A DNA stretch of 64,000 nt from Bugulina stolonifera (GCA_935421135.1 OW285191.1:9061504-9125503); one strand, 5' to 3'. Shown: positions 1 through 12,322, numbered from the stretch's first letter. Notes: a model not told the origin generated them from the letters alone. Numbers and translations are program-made.

Positions 1-1331
1 GTGCCCTAGGTGTGCTCCCTAGGTGTGCTCTGCCTTCTTATTGTTTCATCTTCTTCTTATATACTCCTTCCTGGGTTTTCCAACACCTATGTGTCTTATT
101 TTGGTCAGCAGCAATCCATATCATAGGAAGGTATATAATATTTCCTATGTTAATCATCATATTTTTGGGATTTTCGTATTCCCAATCCTTCAACAACAAG
201 GTGTAATAATGATGCACTCATATGTATATTTCATATGGCCTTCCTTTCCTAGCATGGTGTAATGATTTCATTAGATTGCTTCTTGCTAGTGTTATATTCA
301 TTTCTTATAATCTAGTGTTATTTGTTTAGTGTGTTTATCTTGTAGCTTGGCAGTCATTCATTTTTGGGAATTCCATCAGTATGTTAACCTCATCCTTTTA
401 ATGTATATCTACAGCATATAGAAATGAAACACCAACTACATGTTGCAAGATAAAGGAATTTTAATTATTAGTGTTCATCTATGCAATTTCCAGTGCTGTC
501 GTTAGCCTGTGTCATGGATGTCTATTTCACCATATAGATGTCAACTGATAATGCTGATGTCTACATATTTCACACAAGTTGCATATGGCTGTTTCATAAA
601 GTCGGTGACTTATTGACACTTAGTGTTCTTACAATTATTACAAAAAATAATGAAAAAAAATTAGATATTGTTATTAGTCAGCATACCAACATGTTGACTA
701 TCCTAATTTGTTATGTCCTTATTAATTTACTACTCTGTTTAATATTATTATATGAAACTATAATTTATGCTGCCTATTAGTGACTATCCAAGCTTGTGCT
801 GTTTTCGCTCTAATCCGTTACACCTAAATTAATATATATATTATATAATATGCCAAAATAAATTCAAAATGTTCTGTCTAGTGCAGCTGTCATTAGCCCT
901 GTTATTACTATATAGTTACGGCTGAGAACTAAGTCTACTTGTATAGTAGATTTTCCCTTGAATATTGGCTATTTATTAGTGTATGGCATGCATGTAGCCT
1001 ATCTGTCAACCCTTATCTCTTACGGCCTTGTTGTCATATAATATCTAGTATATGTTATCCATGTCATATCTGACAGTAGGATACATAGAATAACTCTAAA
1101 GATAGTATAATTCTATGGTCAACTGAGCAACACTTTCCCAAGATGTTGTTTGAGATTTTGAACTGGGATTGTAAAATTGTGGCGAGGTTACATTTCTTTA
1201 TTTAGATTGTGCAAGGTAATAGCTCGATAGCCCTAGCTCCATAGCTCTGGGAAGAGCTGTTCATTGGGCTCTGGCTTTGGGAACCTGATCTCAGAGACTA
1301 TACTAACGTTTCCAATTTCAGTATGTTTATG
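1..1331. other. AT-rich DNA without recognisable gene
   Basis: The short open stretches at 12-262 and 538-780 have low-complexity, hydrophobic translations rich in F, I, Y and L and no flanking splice structure. I see no gene here. The first 30 bases hold a short repeat of CCCTAGGTGTGCT. Confidence 0.5.
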
Positions 1332-1339
1332 GTTATAGG

Positions 1340-2040
1340 CAGGGTTGGGAATCGCCAATAGCATTCGATATTCGATGGTGATTTTCTTTGGTCTATTCAC
1401 CATCGATTCCACCTAATCTTTGGTTTCCAACAAAGCCATCGAAATGCATGTATTCGTTGGTTCTATAGGGTTACAGCTGCATTCGATTGTCACTAAGCTG
1501 CTAATTAATCTGCTAGTGTTTAGTACAGGAAATAAATGAAAAGCCTTGTAGCTTAGTTTTTATCTTTTTAACAAAAAAAATGATGATGAGCTGTTTTATT
1601 TAATAACAAAATAATAGTTTCTATTTGCAAGCTAGGATAAAATGTGAGTGGCTAGCACCAAATAAGAAATAATAGCCTGGAATTTCTGGCTAAGATTTGC
1701 AGTGCATAAAAATATTTGAATGCTAAAAGGAAACATAAAGGTAGAGGAGATAACTCTAAACTATGAGAAAATGCAAATAAAACTGGTAATATTAGGCACA
1801 GTTGTTATAACATTTTAAAGTAATAGACAAAATTAGTAAAGACAATAAATTTCTCTATTTTTACAAAAATTATACCCATATACATGTGCATTTTCTAAAA
1901 TCATCATCGATTGTAAAATCGATTGAAGTACAATCATTGATTTGGTAAAGTAACAATCGAATGCTTGTATTCTTTGGTTTAGTCAGCATAATCGAAAATC
2001 GGAAATCGAATGCAAAAGTAGATCAAAGTTCCCAACCCTG
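1340..2040 (+). mobile_element. Non-autonomous hAT element, 701 bp (copy 1)
   Basis: The element runs from CAGGGTTGGGAA to TTCCCAACCCTG, a 12-bp perfect terminal inverted repeat. It is flanked on both sides by the 8-bp direct repeat GTTATAGG (1332-1339 and 2041-2048), the target duplication size of hAT transposons. Both subterminal zones are crowded with short ATCGAT/CGAATG motifs, as expected for transposase-binding sites. There is no coding capacity. A second copy of identical length lies inverted at 10470-11170, so the two define one family. Ends and target duplication are directly visible; the hAT assignment rests on terminus style and 8-bp duplication. Confidence 0.93.
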
Positions 2041-2048
2041 GTTATAGG

Positions 2049-3603
2049 GGAGACAACTTCGGTCATACGGGCATAGTGCTTTTAGTATTGTAGGAGTTAT
2101 TCCCTCGTACACATATTTCCTAAATTACAATATCATACTAAATACATCATGCAGCAATTAAATAATAATAATTATATTATAATTTTACAGATTTGACCCA
2201 AAGTGCTTTAGGAGCAATAACTCTTTGTGCAATTTGATTTGACCCAACTGCAATAACTAATAACATGTATATTAATTAATTATCATTTTACAAACCTGAC
2301 CCAACTGTATAATATTATCTTATGTATAACTTTAAAAACTTTACTCAGAGTGCTTGATAACTTATAACTCTTTGGGTAATTTAACCCAGCTGTAAGAATA
2401 TGTACATATGCTATAGTGTAATAATAATAATATGTGTATCTAAGTAGATTATGCAAGAAAGTAATCTAGATAGAAAACAATGGAGATAAAAAGTACTTGT
2501 TTGATACTCTTGTGATTAGAGTACTATAAAGCTACTATGAGCACTAAGTAGTTTATGCAATCAAGGAGTAGTGCAATGTTCTATCTTAATAATGATACTA
2601 CAGTTTTTGCTCTCTGTTTCCAGTTACTTCATATTTGCTTTACCAACTCATCTTCATCTCCCGATTTAATACATGAAAGGAAAAGACATCTTGTATTGCA
2701 GTAAATACATGTATGGCCCAACACCTGGAATCAATGCTATTGGGAAAGACGATAAGTTAGAACTGCCAGGTAAACACCAAGATCTATTTGTCTATATTCC
2801 ACAGCGGAAGCTGTATGTGTAGACAATTGGATTATTTGTTTCCTTCTCAAAGAATTAATAGACTTAATTCCTGGTTACCAACTCATTGTTAAACAAAGTA
2901 CCTAGAGAATTATATTAATTGAGGAACAATTATGAAAGACTACAAAATTTGTGTAGTGACTGATGAAACAAGCTTATATATACAAGTATATAACACAATG
3001 ATTTACACAATAATTGTTAATATTTTAAATACATATTTATTGATAAAAAAAATCAATTAATATTTTAATTTCATAAGTCAAAAATTTCGGTTGGCCACTC
3101 ATTATTCTTTGAAGCCTGTACTTGTTCCGATTGTCTCTAGATTAATTGGTTCAGTGAAATAGTTAGCTACCCATTTTCTCTGGTAAGAAATTGTACAGCA
3201 TTTTGTGATGTTTGTGGGCTATGTTTGTTTATTATAATAAAGTATTTATCACAATATCTTCTCAACAGTAATTTCAATATTATAAATTACTAAATGCTAT
3301 GTTGTAAATATCATAGCCTAGTGCACAGAAAAGCAAAACATTACTTGTACATGTACTTTCACAACTCTGAACTTTTGGTAATTGCACAGTTGATAGAAGT
3401 GGAACTTTATACTATAATTCCAAAGTAATGCCTATAATTGTTATGACTGCGTGTTTAGAGGTGCATGGTATACACTATCTGGTGCATGTGTAAGCTGGAT
3501 AACATGACTCGAATACAATCAAATAAATGTTACTCTACAATGTGCAGATGAGTTCTACATTTATTTTAGTTCCACTGACTTTCTGTGGATTCCATAGAGA
3601 TAT
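2049..3603. other. Intergenic DNA upstream of the lectin gene
   Basis: No gene that I can defend. A 2701-2770 stretch is bounded by an AG and a GTAAAC donor-like site and is open in one frame (contains GPTPGINAIGKDD), but nothing joins it to another exon. About 130 bp at 2830-2960 resemble 7400-7550 (shared TTTCCTTCTCAA, ATTCCTGGTTACCA and GAAAGACTA blocks), so the lectin locus is flanked by old related DNA, possibly a trace of tandem duplication. Confidence 0.4.
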
Positions 3604-6154
3604 ATGATGGATGTGTTCAGTCTGACAGAGTTACTGCTACTCTGCTTTCTTAGTTTCTGTTCAAATTTTGGTATGTATCACTTTCAAACTTTCATACAGG
3701 GGAATTCTGTGTGGAGTGAATACAGGTGGGAACAACTCTTAACAGTAGATAAGCAAAGCAAGTAGTTGCAATGTACATGTATTTCTAGATGCTATTGTAT
3801 AATGTAGTGTGTTGTTGATAATAACATAATTGCTGTAAGACAAAGTTTAAAGTTGGAGATCAGAAATATTTTATGTATTGTGTTTGCCATTTTGGTGGAG
3901 TGCTAATTTAACAGCTGCACATCTTTTTCACATATTTTTGTAAACTTGCGCATATTCAGTTATGTTTTTGTCTGAGAGAAGATGCAGTTTGGTCATTTTA
4001 ATGACAGGCATGGGTGAGGACTGCCCCTCTTCCTACCCCCATTGGGCTAGTGGCGGATGCTATGTTACATCCCCTGGGGCAACGGCTAATAATACAAAAG
4101 ATGCAGAACAGATGTGCCAAACAGACAGCGAGGATAACACAACAGGCTTGGCTAAGATACATGATATAAGTGCAAATTCAGTAGAGAGCTTCTCACAGAT
4201 GGTGACCACAGCTCTGGGTGGAGGTACAGTCTACTAAATACATGTAGACCTATATATTGACCTAAGCCTTAGCGATATTACAATGTAATATAATTTTATA
4301 ATTTTATACTATATGTAATTATAGGGCTTCTTATGACAATGTACATGCAGATATGTGATACTATATAATTGTAGCTCTTACTATGTACATAATATACTCG
4401 TACATGTACAATGTACATTGTAATAGTGACACTACATGTCTTATAATTGTAGCTTTTTATGTACATATGCAAGTAAAGGGTAAGGGGCAAAGGTAGGTGT
4501 AGGTTTGCAGGATCTCTTAGCCTCGTTTCTAAAATAGTAGGCATAGGCATAGCACGTTGGTTAATTGAAACTCCATACCCACTCTTTACAAGGGCTTGTA
4601 ATGGCAGGATCGCAGGCTAAATGATCAATAACTAATTATAATATTATTATGCCTTGTTATATCTTCATGTGAGGTAATATATTGTGGTTTACTTACATAA
4701 TTCCCAGAGAAGCAGAGTCATTACTGCTTGATTACATGTTGGTACACATTTTTGCACATTTTTAAATCTTTGTCTATCATTGAGGCAATTGAACTATTAG
4801 GGTGACAGTATATCTATGAAGAAGACGACTTGTATATCTGGATTTTTAATGAAGAAACCTGACTATGCAATGTAAAATGGACTGCACACCTTCGCAGCCC
4901 ACAAGTGGAGATAATGCGCCCATACCTACAGGTTGCAGCGAACACTTATATTTGTTTTTATATGTTGTTGAAAGAGGCTGACGTACTCATCGGATTGCTT
5001 AACAATGGCTTGACATATCAGAATCCAAAGTTTGTGTGGAGCCTTGACGGTGAAGAAGTGCCTGTTGATCAGTTGGAACCTTTTTTAGATGGCAGTATTT
5101 CTAAACAGCCACCAGGCTGCCATACATATTTCTCAACTGGTAAGTGGTTATAACATGATTACTGTCACCTATTTAAACACATAGCTATAATTATAGATCT
5201 TTGTTTATCACTGAGAGGCAATTGAACTACATGTATTGGGGTATTAGGTTATATAATGTACATTATTGTATCCAGTCATTGTTATGTGCAGATACAAACA
5301 TTGTATATGCAACCTGTTCACTAAAATATACTTGTTATATGCTATTATATAATGCAGTGTATTATCTTCTATTACTTGTATTTTACATATTAAAGTTATG
5401 TCATGTATTGTTTGTAGTAGAACATAAGATCTACTGCACAAGCTATTTGGAACCTAAAAGTTGGAATTTTGTGTGTGAAATTTTATTGCCACCATCAACC
5501 GAAACATTGCCACCATCAACCGAAACATTGCAGACATCAACCGACGCATTGCAGATGATAGAAGAATCCATGCAGAAGGGCAGATTAATCCAAACGACAA
5601 CGGAATCTGTTCTGAAGTCAAATAACATGAATATGGATTCCAAGGTGGAATCTTCGGTTCAAGCATCCACCTCAGAGCTCCCCTTTACGAATGTGAGCAG
5701 TGAGACAACTGACTCCTCACCTTCACAGACAACCGAACCTGCTCCACAAACAACCACATCGCTTCAACCAACAACCACATCGCTTCAACAAACAACCACA
5801 TCGCTTCAACAAACAACCACATCGCTTCAACAAACAACCACATCACTTTCTACCACTACCGAACTGGAGCCACGAATATTCCCTTGTACCCAATACCAGA
5901 CGTTAACAGCCACCTTTGATGAAGATAAAATGCAGTCACAACCAAATATCCATGAGAACAAGGTAGCGCAGGTTTACTATGGCGCGTGCTTGAGATCTTG
6001 TTCTGATGATGTTGACTGTAACTACTTGGTAGTAGTTGAAGAGACCTATTGTTGGACTTTCTCTGAGCTCAGCTTGGATAATGTTACACATGCAGATGGA
6101 GACACTGGTGTTCTCTACAAAAAAAAGAAGACTTGCTACAAGTGTGGCAAATAA
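3604..6154 (+). CDS. Secreted C-type lectin-like protein with Thr-rich stalk and Cys-rich tail (4 exons)
   Basis: Exons 3604-3670, 4008-4223, 4975-5139 and 5421-6154 (acceptor 5418 is equally possible) join in phase 1 to encode about 393 residues. Exon 1 is a signal peptide (MMDVFSLTELLLLCFLSF). Residues ~28-169 form a C-type lectin-like domain: DCPSSYPHW, GGCYV, DAEQMC, LAKIHD, FVWSLDGEEV and closing SWNFVCE. The usual sugar/calcium triplets are not clear: the EPN/QPD position reads QPP and no WND is seen, so calcium-dependent sugar binding is doubtful. Residues ~170-300 are a Ser/Thr-rich stalk with tandem TTTSLQQ units (24-bp DNA repeats, 5757-5846), probably O-glycosylated. The tail has seven cysteines (ACLRSC, VDCNY, YCW, CYKC) and resembles a PAN/apple-type module, which is my inference. 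A likely recognition or adhesion protein; ligand unknown. Confidence 0.85.
5757..5850 (+). repeat. 24-bp coding tandem repeat in lectin stalk
   Basis: About four units of a 24-bp repeat (core ACAACCACATCGCTTCAACA) encode the TTTSLQQ-type stalk. Copy number is likely to vary between individuals, changing stalk length. Confidence 0.85.
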
Positions 6155-6418
6155 TCTACATGTACGTCATGTAATTATATGTTGTAACCTTGACCTTAAC
6201 CTTGACCTTAACTTTGACTGCGTATACAATTACAACTAAGTTCATTAATTAATATAGCGTGTGCAATTTATCCAGCCGTTGTTTATTGTGATATACCATG
6301 TGCAAAACTTGTAATTTGTTTCTCTTCATTGTGTAGTTCTTGCATAAGTTTTATATGTACTAAATACAGTTGGTTGGTTGAAACCAAGACGTTGCTATGT
6401 ACAATATAATGTGTAGCG

Positions 6419-7100
6419 TGTAGTATTGTAATGGTTTCTGTGATTTGATGCGGTCGTCCTTGGACGACTACTGACCCAGAAATGAAGTGCCTATGAGTGG
6501 TGCTAGGACTTCGCATTACATGAAAGATCGAGCGGTCTCAGTAGCCCAATAACTACCAGAGACGACCCATCTGGTCCCAAGCCTGACCTTCAGACTATAC
6601 GTTGAAAGAGAGTGATCCGACCTAGTAGGCGGTTCGCTAAGCGAATGACCTGACAAAAGGAAGTGAAAGTCTCTGTATCAAGTATAGATGTGTCTTTATT
6701 GAAAGCCAAGTGAAGACTGAGACAATGAACAGTAAAACAGTGCCCTTTATATAGTATAAGGACTTCCGGCCGACGTGACGTCGGGGAAAAGACAACGTAA
6801 GGTCGTCCGGAAGTTGCGCAACAAGATGGCCGCCGGAAGCCCGACGGCCGACCCAAAATAGGTCGGGTTATACAAAAGTTGCTTATAATCATCCAATTCA
6901 TGTACAAAATGAATATCAATGGATTCTGAGAGGTCGGGCCTCTGTACATGAGTATAAAAGGCATTAAAAGACTTAGTAATAATCATGTAACTATATACAA
7001 TAATATAGGAGTAAAGTACAAGCAGATATATACATGTATGTGCACACAATAATGAGTGTAAGGTGTAGGAGACGACTGTGCGTACCATTACAGTATTACA
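6419..7100 (-). mobile_element. Solo-LTR-like element (682 bp), LTR family copy 1
   Basis: Ends are TGTAGTATTGTAATGG and CCATTACAGTATTACA, TG...CA termini with a 16-bp imperfect inverted repeat. Read on the - strand it has a TATA box (TATATAAAG, near 6746-6755) and, about 50 bp downstream, AATAAA (6695-6700), the arrangement of an LTR promoter and polyadenylation signal. Blocks are shared with 21810-22465 (GAGTGGTGCTAG, CATTACAT, TTTATTGAAA.CCAAG, GGGTCGGCC and the TATA region). The central part (6770-6860) is notably GC-rich and includes CCGGAAG. I see no clear flanking target duplication and no coding region, hence solo LTR-like; a DNA element is not fully excluded. Confidence 0.55.
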
Positions 7101-7687
7101 GGGTAATTGTGCTAATTGTTGTTACCTGAGCCATGGTGATCATCCTGGAAACATTAATTTTTATTTTAAAATATTGAAAATCAATTTACCCTCTGCTTGT
7201 GGTTAAATACATAATACACAATATAAGCTTACATGTAAGTGGTGGGGAGCCTTTAGGTTTGGATCACCTGGGAAACTTGTTTACTGTAAATTCTGTTGTC
7301 AAATAAATCAATTCCGCTTATCACTTACTAAAGAATAATATAAAATATATATACATTGTATGTAATAAAACACCTCTGTTGTTCAGGATACACTGTATAA
7401 TAGGCATGTTTCCTTCTCAACAACGAATTATATAAATTTAATAGTCATATTCCTGGTTACCAAGTATGTTATACATTGTACATAGAATTATGTAAATTAG
7501 TCAATTAGGAAAACAATTCTGAAAGACTAGACAATGTTAACAAAATTTAGGAAAATGTGTCAGTTGTTCAGTCATGTTATATAATTATATCAATGTTGTA
7601 TATGTATATATAGTATACGTGTATGTTGAATTAACTGACTGATATCTAATGTTCTGGCTCTATCAATTCTTGTAAGTTATTGTTTAT
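7101..7687. other. Intergenic DNA with a block related to 2830-2960
   Basis: No gene seen. 7400-7550 is a diverged relative of the block 5' of the lectin gene. Confidence 0.4.
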
Positions 7688-7808
7688 CAGGCTTACCAAG
7701 TCTCCCTGATTCCCAGGAGATCCCTGATTTTCAACTCAAATTTTGTTACCCCACCCCACCCAACTACTGGATCTCCCTGATTTTCATCAGTCGAACTTGG
7801 CAAGCCTG
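7688..7808 (+). mobile_element. 121-bp hAT-type MITE
   Basis: Starts CAGGCTTACCAAGT and ends ACTTGGCAAGCCTG (13 of 14 terminal bases pair), flanked by a perfect 8-bp duplication TTGTTTAT (7680-7687 and 7809-7816). CTCCCTGATT occurs repeatedly inside. Too short to encode anything. Confidence 0.9.
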
Positions 7809-7816
7809 TTGTTTAT

Positions 7817-8822
7817 GTAACATAATTATGATATATATTCATGGCCAGATGTGTGGGAATATCCTAATAATATAACATAAGTCTAAATCAATTCAACCAT
7901 CACTATTTCGATTCCCAAAAATACTTGCTTCTTCTGCTTGATAACATTACAAGTCATGTACATTGACCAAAACTTCACCTTGTCAGTGCAATGGTCTCAG
8001 CCTCGAGGCTATAGAATAATAATACAAGAATTGCTCTTACTGTCCAGGTGTTGTGTACTACAGACTCTGCAACCATAACTACCACCAAAACTAGTGTTAC
8101 CAACTAAACCAACTAAAGTGAAAGTAAAAGTAAAAACGAAAGTGAATCTTACACCAGAGTTTACTCAACGCACTCCTTGATTCGACACTAATGGTAAGAG
8201 CCTTTTTCTAAGTAATTGGAGTAAATACCCTTAAAATCCAAAATGTTGAATTGAAGTGGTGATGGATAACTTGTAGGCCTAAATAAAAATGAAACCAAAT
8301 TAAAAGACAACTGAACCGTGAGGAACTGTACAGGGAATGATGGCAACTGGCAATAAATTATTTTTAATTTCAAAAGACTGCTAATTTGAAACAAGTTGCT
8401 ATATGACTTGGCAGAAGCAGAGCTCACTTGAGTCCACCAAGAGGAAAACGATAGTATGTTACATGTAAGGCTACTCAACAACATCTAGTAAAATGACAGT
8501 CAACTTGAATGAGGTGGAATATGTCGATATTTGTACATTGCGGTAAGCCTACAGGCTAGTTGCACAGGACGTAAATTCATACAACATTTGAATAATACAT
8601 GCAGGCACATTTTTTGACAAAAGTTTATTACTGCTGCCACAAACCTTATTGTAAATGTGATAACAGAAATGCAAGATAACCTCTAGGATTTTAGTGATGA
8701 CAGTTCTTACCTAGGCCTATGCTAGTATGATGTTGTAACTCTGGAATAAGTACAGGCCTATGCGATTCAGCGATGATAAGCAATAATTTATATATAAAAA
8801 TATAAGTACATGTATTGAGTTA
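7817..8822. other. Intergenic / 3' flank of the C6orf120-like gene
   Basis: No gene recognised. TTTATT at 8624-8629, read on the - strand as AATAAA, lies about 195 bp past the stop of the C6orf120-like gene and is a candidate polyadenylation signal. Confidence 0.4.
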
Positions 8823-10303
8823 TCAGAGAAGTATGTGTACTAGAAACTCAATAATGTGTAATATTAAATCTGAGATGTGCCAGCCTACAGACTCATCAGT
8901 AGATTTAGAATGTTTTTCTGAGTCTGTATTAGCCTGTGGTTTCTGTGATGGCTCATCAGAGTTAGAGGCTGCCCATTCATTCCACTCGCTCTGCTTTAGT
9001 CTATAGGCTTGGAGCAAATATTCACTGGTTTCATAGGCATGACTTCCAAAGACACCTGCAAGTACATGTACATGCAAGTCTAACCAACGTAGTAACAAAC
9101 CAAGAGTCATGTGATTGACTAAAGGCATATATGCGGAAACCTCTAGGTGAATATACATCATTAAATATTTTGAATATTAAAAGACTTCCTTCCCATTGGT
9201 TTCCAAGGAATGATAACTTCATACAGCATACAGAAGACAACTCTAAGAAACCAAAGTAAGTTTCCCCACTGATAATGGAGAGCACTTGAGGTGATTTATT
9301 AGCCAATCAAAAGTGCAGAATAATAGATGTCTCACGTCGACAACAATTCATCACAGAGCACACTTGCGAAAACAAATTCAAAAATTACGTTACTGGCTAG
9401 ATGCATAGACGCAAGATTGGAATTCACTAGGCCTACCTATATAAGTGGGTCTTTTCATCCCTCGAAGATCAACTCGATCTTCGCCACAAGTGTTGGATTT
9501 TAGCTCATAATTGTAGAAAGTAGGTTTCTTAACTTTGTCAGACACATACAGGTCTGCATCTCCTGTAACAGAACAAACTGGTTGCCAAGGATGCATGTAA
9601 GTTGTCGTGCTCGGACCGTCCTAAGAACACGAAACATCGGGTAGTTAAACTAAATCTACAACAATCTAGTCCAACTGTTATAAAAGTAGGAGGATCTAGA
9701 TAAGTATGAAACCATTTTTAAATTTCATACTGATGGTGGTTATAGCACAAAACATGGCAGTCTAAATACTAGACTATAGAGGAAATAAGTAGAGACATTT
9801 TATATGACCAATATTTGGGGTGAACCGTCGAAATTACATAATGTAGATTTGTGGTGAACAACTAACATTCAACCTCTGAAGGTGAGATACCACTGTCACC
9901 TTCATGGTTATCCTGAACATTGTTTACTGCAAGATATCGTCAACAGATCAGGGCGGTAAACAGCATAAATGGTGCACTGGATTGACAAAAAGCCATAATG
10001 CGGCAAGGTATATTGTATTAAAACTTAAACTAAAATGTGTGCAATTACTTATATATGAAAAATAGACTGGAGACGTCATATACAAATAATGTTAGACGTA
10101 CCAGATTTGGAGGTGAGTACAATAAGTACTGGTTCATATTCATTATATGTGTAATATGTGAAGTTTTCTGCACCAACAGTATCTGTCAAGGACGTCTTGA
10201 GGTCACCAACAATGTAGTCATAGTTATAAGACAAAGTGCATTTCAAGCACCAGAAGAGTAGAAGACAAGATATCCAACGGCAGCAGTTGTAACAAGGTGA
10301 CAT
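8823..10303 (-). CDS. UPF0669 / C6orf120-family secreted protein (3 exons)
   Basis: Exons on the - strand: 10303-10102, 9562-9437 and 9055-8823, all joined in phase 1, giving 186 residues, close to the ~190 of vertebrate C6orf120. The start at 10303 precedes a hydrophobic signal sequence (RWISCLLLFWCL). Family landmarks lie in order: NFTYYTYNEYEPVLIVLTSK, then GDADLYVSDKVKKPTF, YELKSNTCGEDRVDL and MKRPTYIG across the second intron into VFGSHAYETSEY, then an acidic/Gln-rich linker and a hydrophobic C-terminal helix (WHISDLILHIIEFLVHILL). The family is secreted or membrane-associated with little functional knowledge. Tail-to-tail with the lectin gene. The reading frame is intact, with GT-AG splice sites throughout. 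Confidence 0.92.
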
Positions 10304-10469
10304 TATGGTCCGCTACTTTCCCTAACCTGTTAAATATGTATGCATACATGTATCATCGATATATCCAGCAGATACAGTAGTAGCATAAAAATAGTGCTCA
10401 GTGAAATGGTAGAACCTGTGCATAAACAGAATTAAAATAGTAATTATTTTATAGTTAAGTGCACATATA

Positions 10470-11170
10470 CAGGGTTGGGAACTTTGATCTACTTTTGCAT
10501 TCGATTTCCAATTTTCGATTATGCTGACTAAACCAAAGAATACAAGCATTCGATTGTTACTTTACCAAATCAATGATTGTACTTCAATCGATTTTACAAT
10601 CGATGATGATTTTAGAAAATGCACATGTATATGGGTATAATTTTTGTAAAAATGGAGAAATTTATTGTCTTTACTAATGTTGTCTATTACTTTAAAATGT
10701 TAGAACAACTGTGCCTAACATTACCAGTTTTATTTGCATTTTCTCATAGTTTAGAGTTATCTCCTCTACCTTTATGTTTCTTTTTAGCATTCAAATATTT
10801 ATATGCACTGCAAATCTTAGCCAGAAATTCCAGGCTATTATTTCTTATTTGGTGCTAGCCACTCGCATTTTATCCTAGCTTGCAAATAGAAGCTATTATT
10901 TTGTTATTAAATAAAACAGCTCATCATCATTTTTTTTATTAAAAAGATAAGAACTAAGCTACAAAGCTTTTCATTTATTTCCTGTACTAAACACTAGCAG
11001 ATTAATTAGCAGCTTAGTGACAATCGAATGCAGCTGTAACCCTATAAAACCAACGAATACATGCATTTCGATGGCTTTGTTGGAAACCAATGATTAGGTG
11101 GAATCGATGGTGAATAGACCAAAGAAAATCACCATCGAATATCGAATGCTATTGGCGATTCCCAACCCTG
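10470..11170 (-). mobile_element. Non-autonomous hAT element, 701 bp (copy 2, inverted)
   Basis: Reverse-complement relative of 1340-2040 with the same 701-bp length and the same CAGGGTTGGGAA/TTCCCAACCCTG ends. Its own perfect 8-bp target duplication is CACATATA (10462-10469 and 11171-11178). Differing target duplications show two independent insertions rather than one duplication. Confidence 0.93.
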
Positions 11171-11178
11171 CACATATA

Positions 11179-12195
11179 CAATGTATTAGCAACAAAAACA
11201 TTTTCATTTACGTTTCCTCTAGGACCTAGTAAGCAAGCAAGTATGGCATGCCATGTCACTAAAAAGTCTACCACGACAGCTTGTCGATTAAGAATCTTGA
11301 TGTACCATAATATCGGATATTGTGTGAAGCATTAGTAAATAATCGATTTGCATTATGATCTATGTAAGCTTTGCTATTGCTTTAACCATAAGCCGTGTAA
11401 AAATTGGCCCTTTTTTGTTCAAAATCATTTTACTTATGAATATTCAAAATAAGTAGATGCTGTAACGAATTTCTTGTTCTATTTTCTACCCAACCATGCA
11501 AAATCCATTATATTTGGTAAATTTTAAAATTTCGTTTGAAAAGTCTATAATATTATTCAGCTAATATGATTGGTTAACAGCCAGACAATAAAAAAGGCTT
11601 CTGAAATTATACAAGACGTGTACAACACTCTGTGTGCTACTATTGACCAACTACTGGTTGCGCTATAACACACTATGCATATGAAAGGTCAACATGCTGA
11701 ATGCCCCGATTTCGCTACAGATGCCCATGTAGCAGCTCATCACACCAAAATTTTTTTCGCTAAACACAGCGAATTCACATCAAATTAGGTTTGTGAGTCA
11801 AGCACTGTAGGCCTATGAAATTAAATAGAAATCACAATGCATGCCATGTCTTAGAGCAGAGTCTTAACAATTTAGCTGCATACAAACAAAGCATCAGTAT
11901 CTCCTATCATTCTTTGTCACTAGCCTGTCCTGCTACTATTGACAATTGCTTACTGCCGCACAATGTTCCCCCAGTGATGCAACTTTCACAATACACGGCC
12001 CTGGTGCAGATAGGGTCCTAGGGTTATCTACGAGTGCTGCAAGAACCCGTAGCTCCACTGCATAATATTAGTTATGTGTCACTCCTAACACGCTGTTGGG
12101 AAACCGCTATAAGACATGCAGGTCTCAGTCTAATTTGGAGCCGAACTACGCAGTAAGCTAGTGTGAAATTCAGTCATTCACTCTTCCTACTGAAA
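11179..12195. other. Non-coding DNA, nothing recognised
   Basis: Compositionally ordinary. The open stretch 11815-12021 has no splice context or recognisable similarity. Confidence 0.4.
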
Positions 12196-12322
12196 CCTGT
12201 GCATACCCTCATGTCATGCACTCGCACCAGTCAGGTCAAGGGTGTGGGGTCTTTATTTCTCTAGCATCCAGCACAAGGGCTAGGCATGTGTATTTAATAG
12301 TAATCAGTATCTGCCTGGTTGG
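12196..12322. repeat. Dispersed repeat shared with 39648-39760
   Basis: The blocks CTGTGC.TACCCT, GGTCAAGG, TTTCTCTA and TCTGCCT.GTTG recur in the same order at 39648-39760. It sits just 3' (in - strand terms) of the reverse-transcriptase remnant at 12534-12960, so it may be that retroelement's 3' untranslated region. Confidence 0.5.

Noticed and set aside
5700..5906. Open frame with repeated NKQPHRFN units on the + strand
   Set aside because: A shifted-frame shadow of the Thr-rich lectin stalk repeat.
6590..7088. Two long - strand open frames (113 and 124 codons)
   Set aside because: They lie inside the LTR-like element, overlap each other, and match no family pattern.
10037..10261. 74-codon + strand frame
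   Set aside because: Antisense shadow of exon 1 of the C6orf120-like gene.
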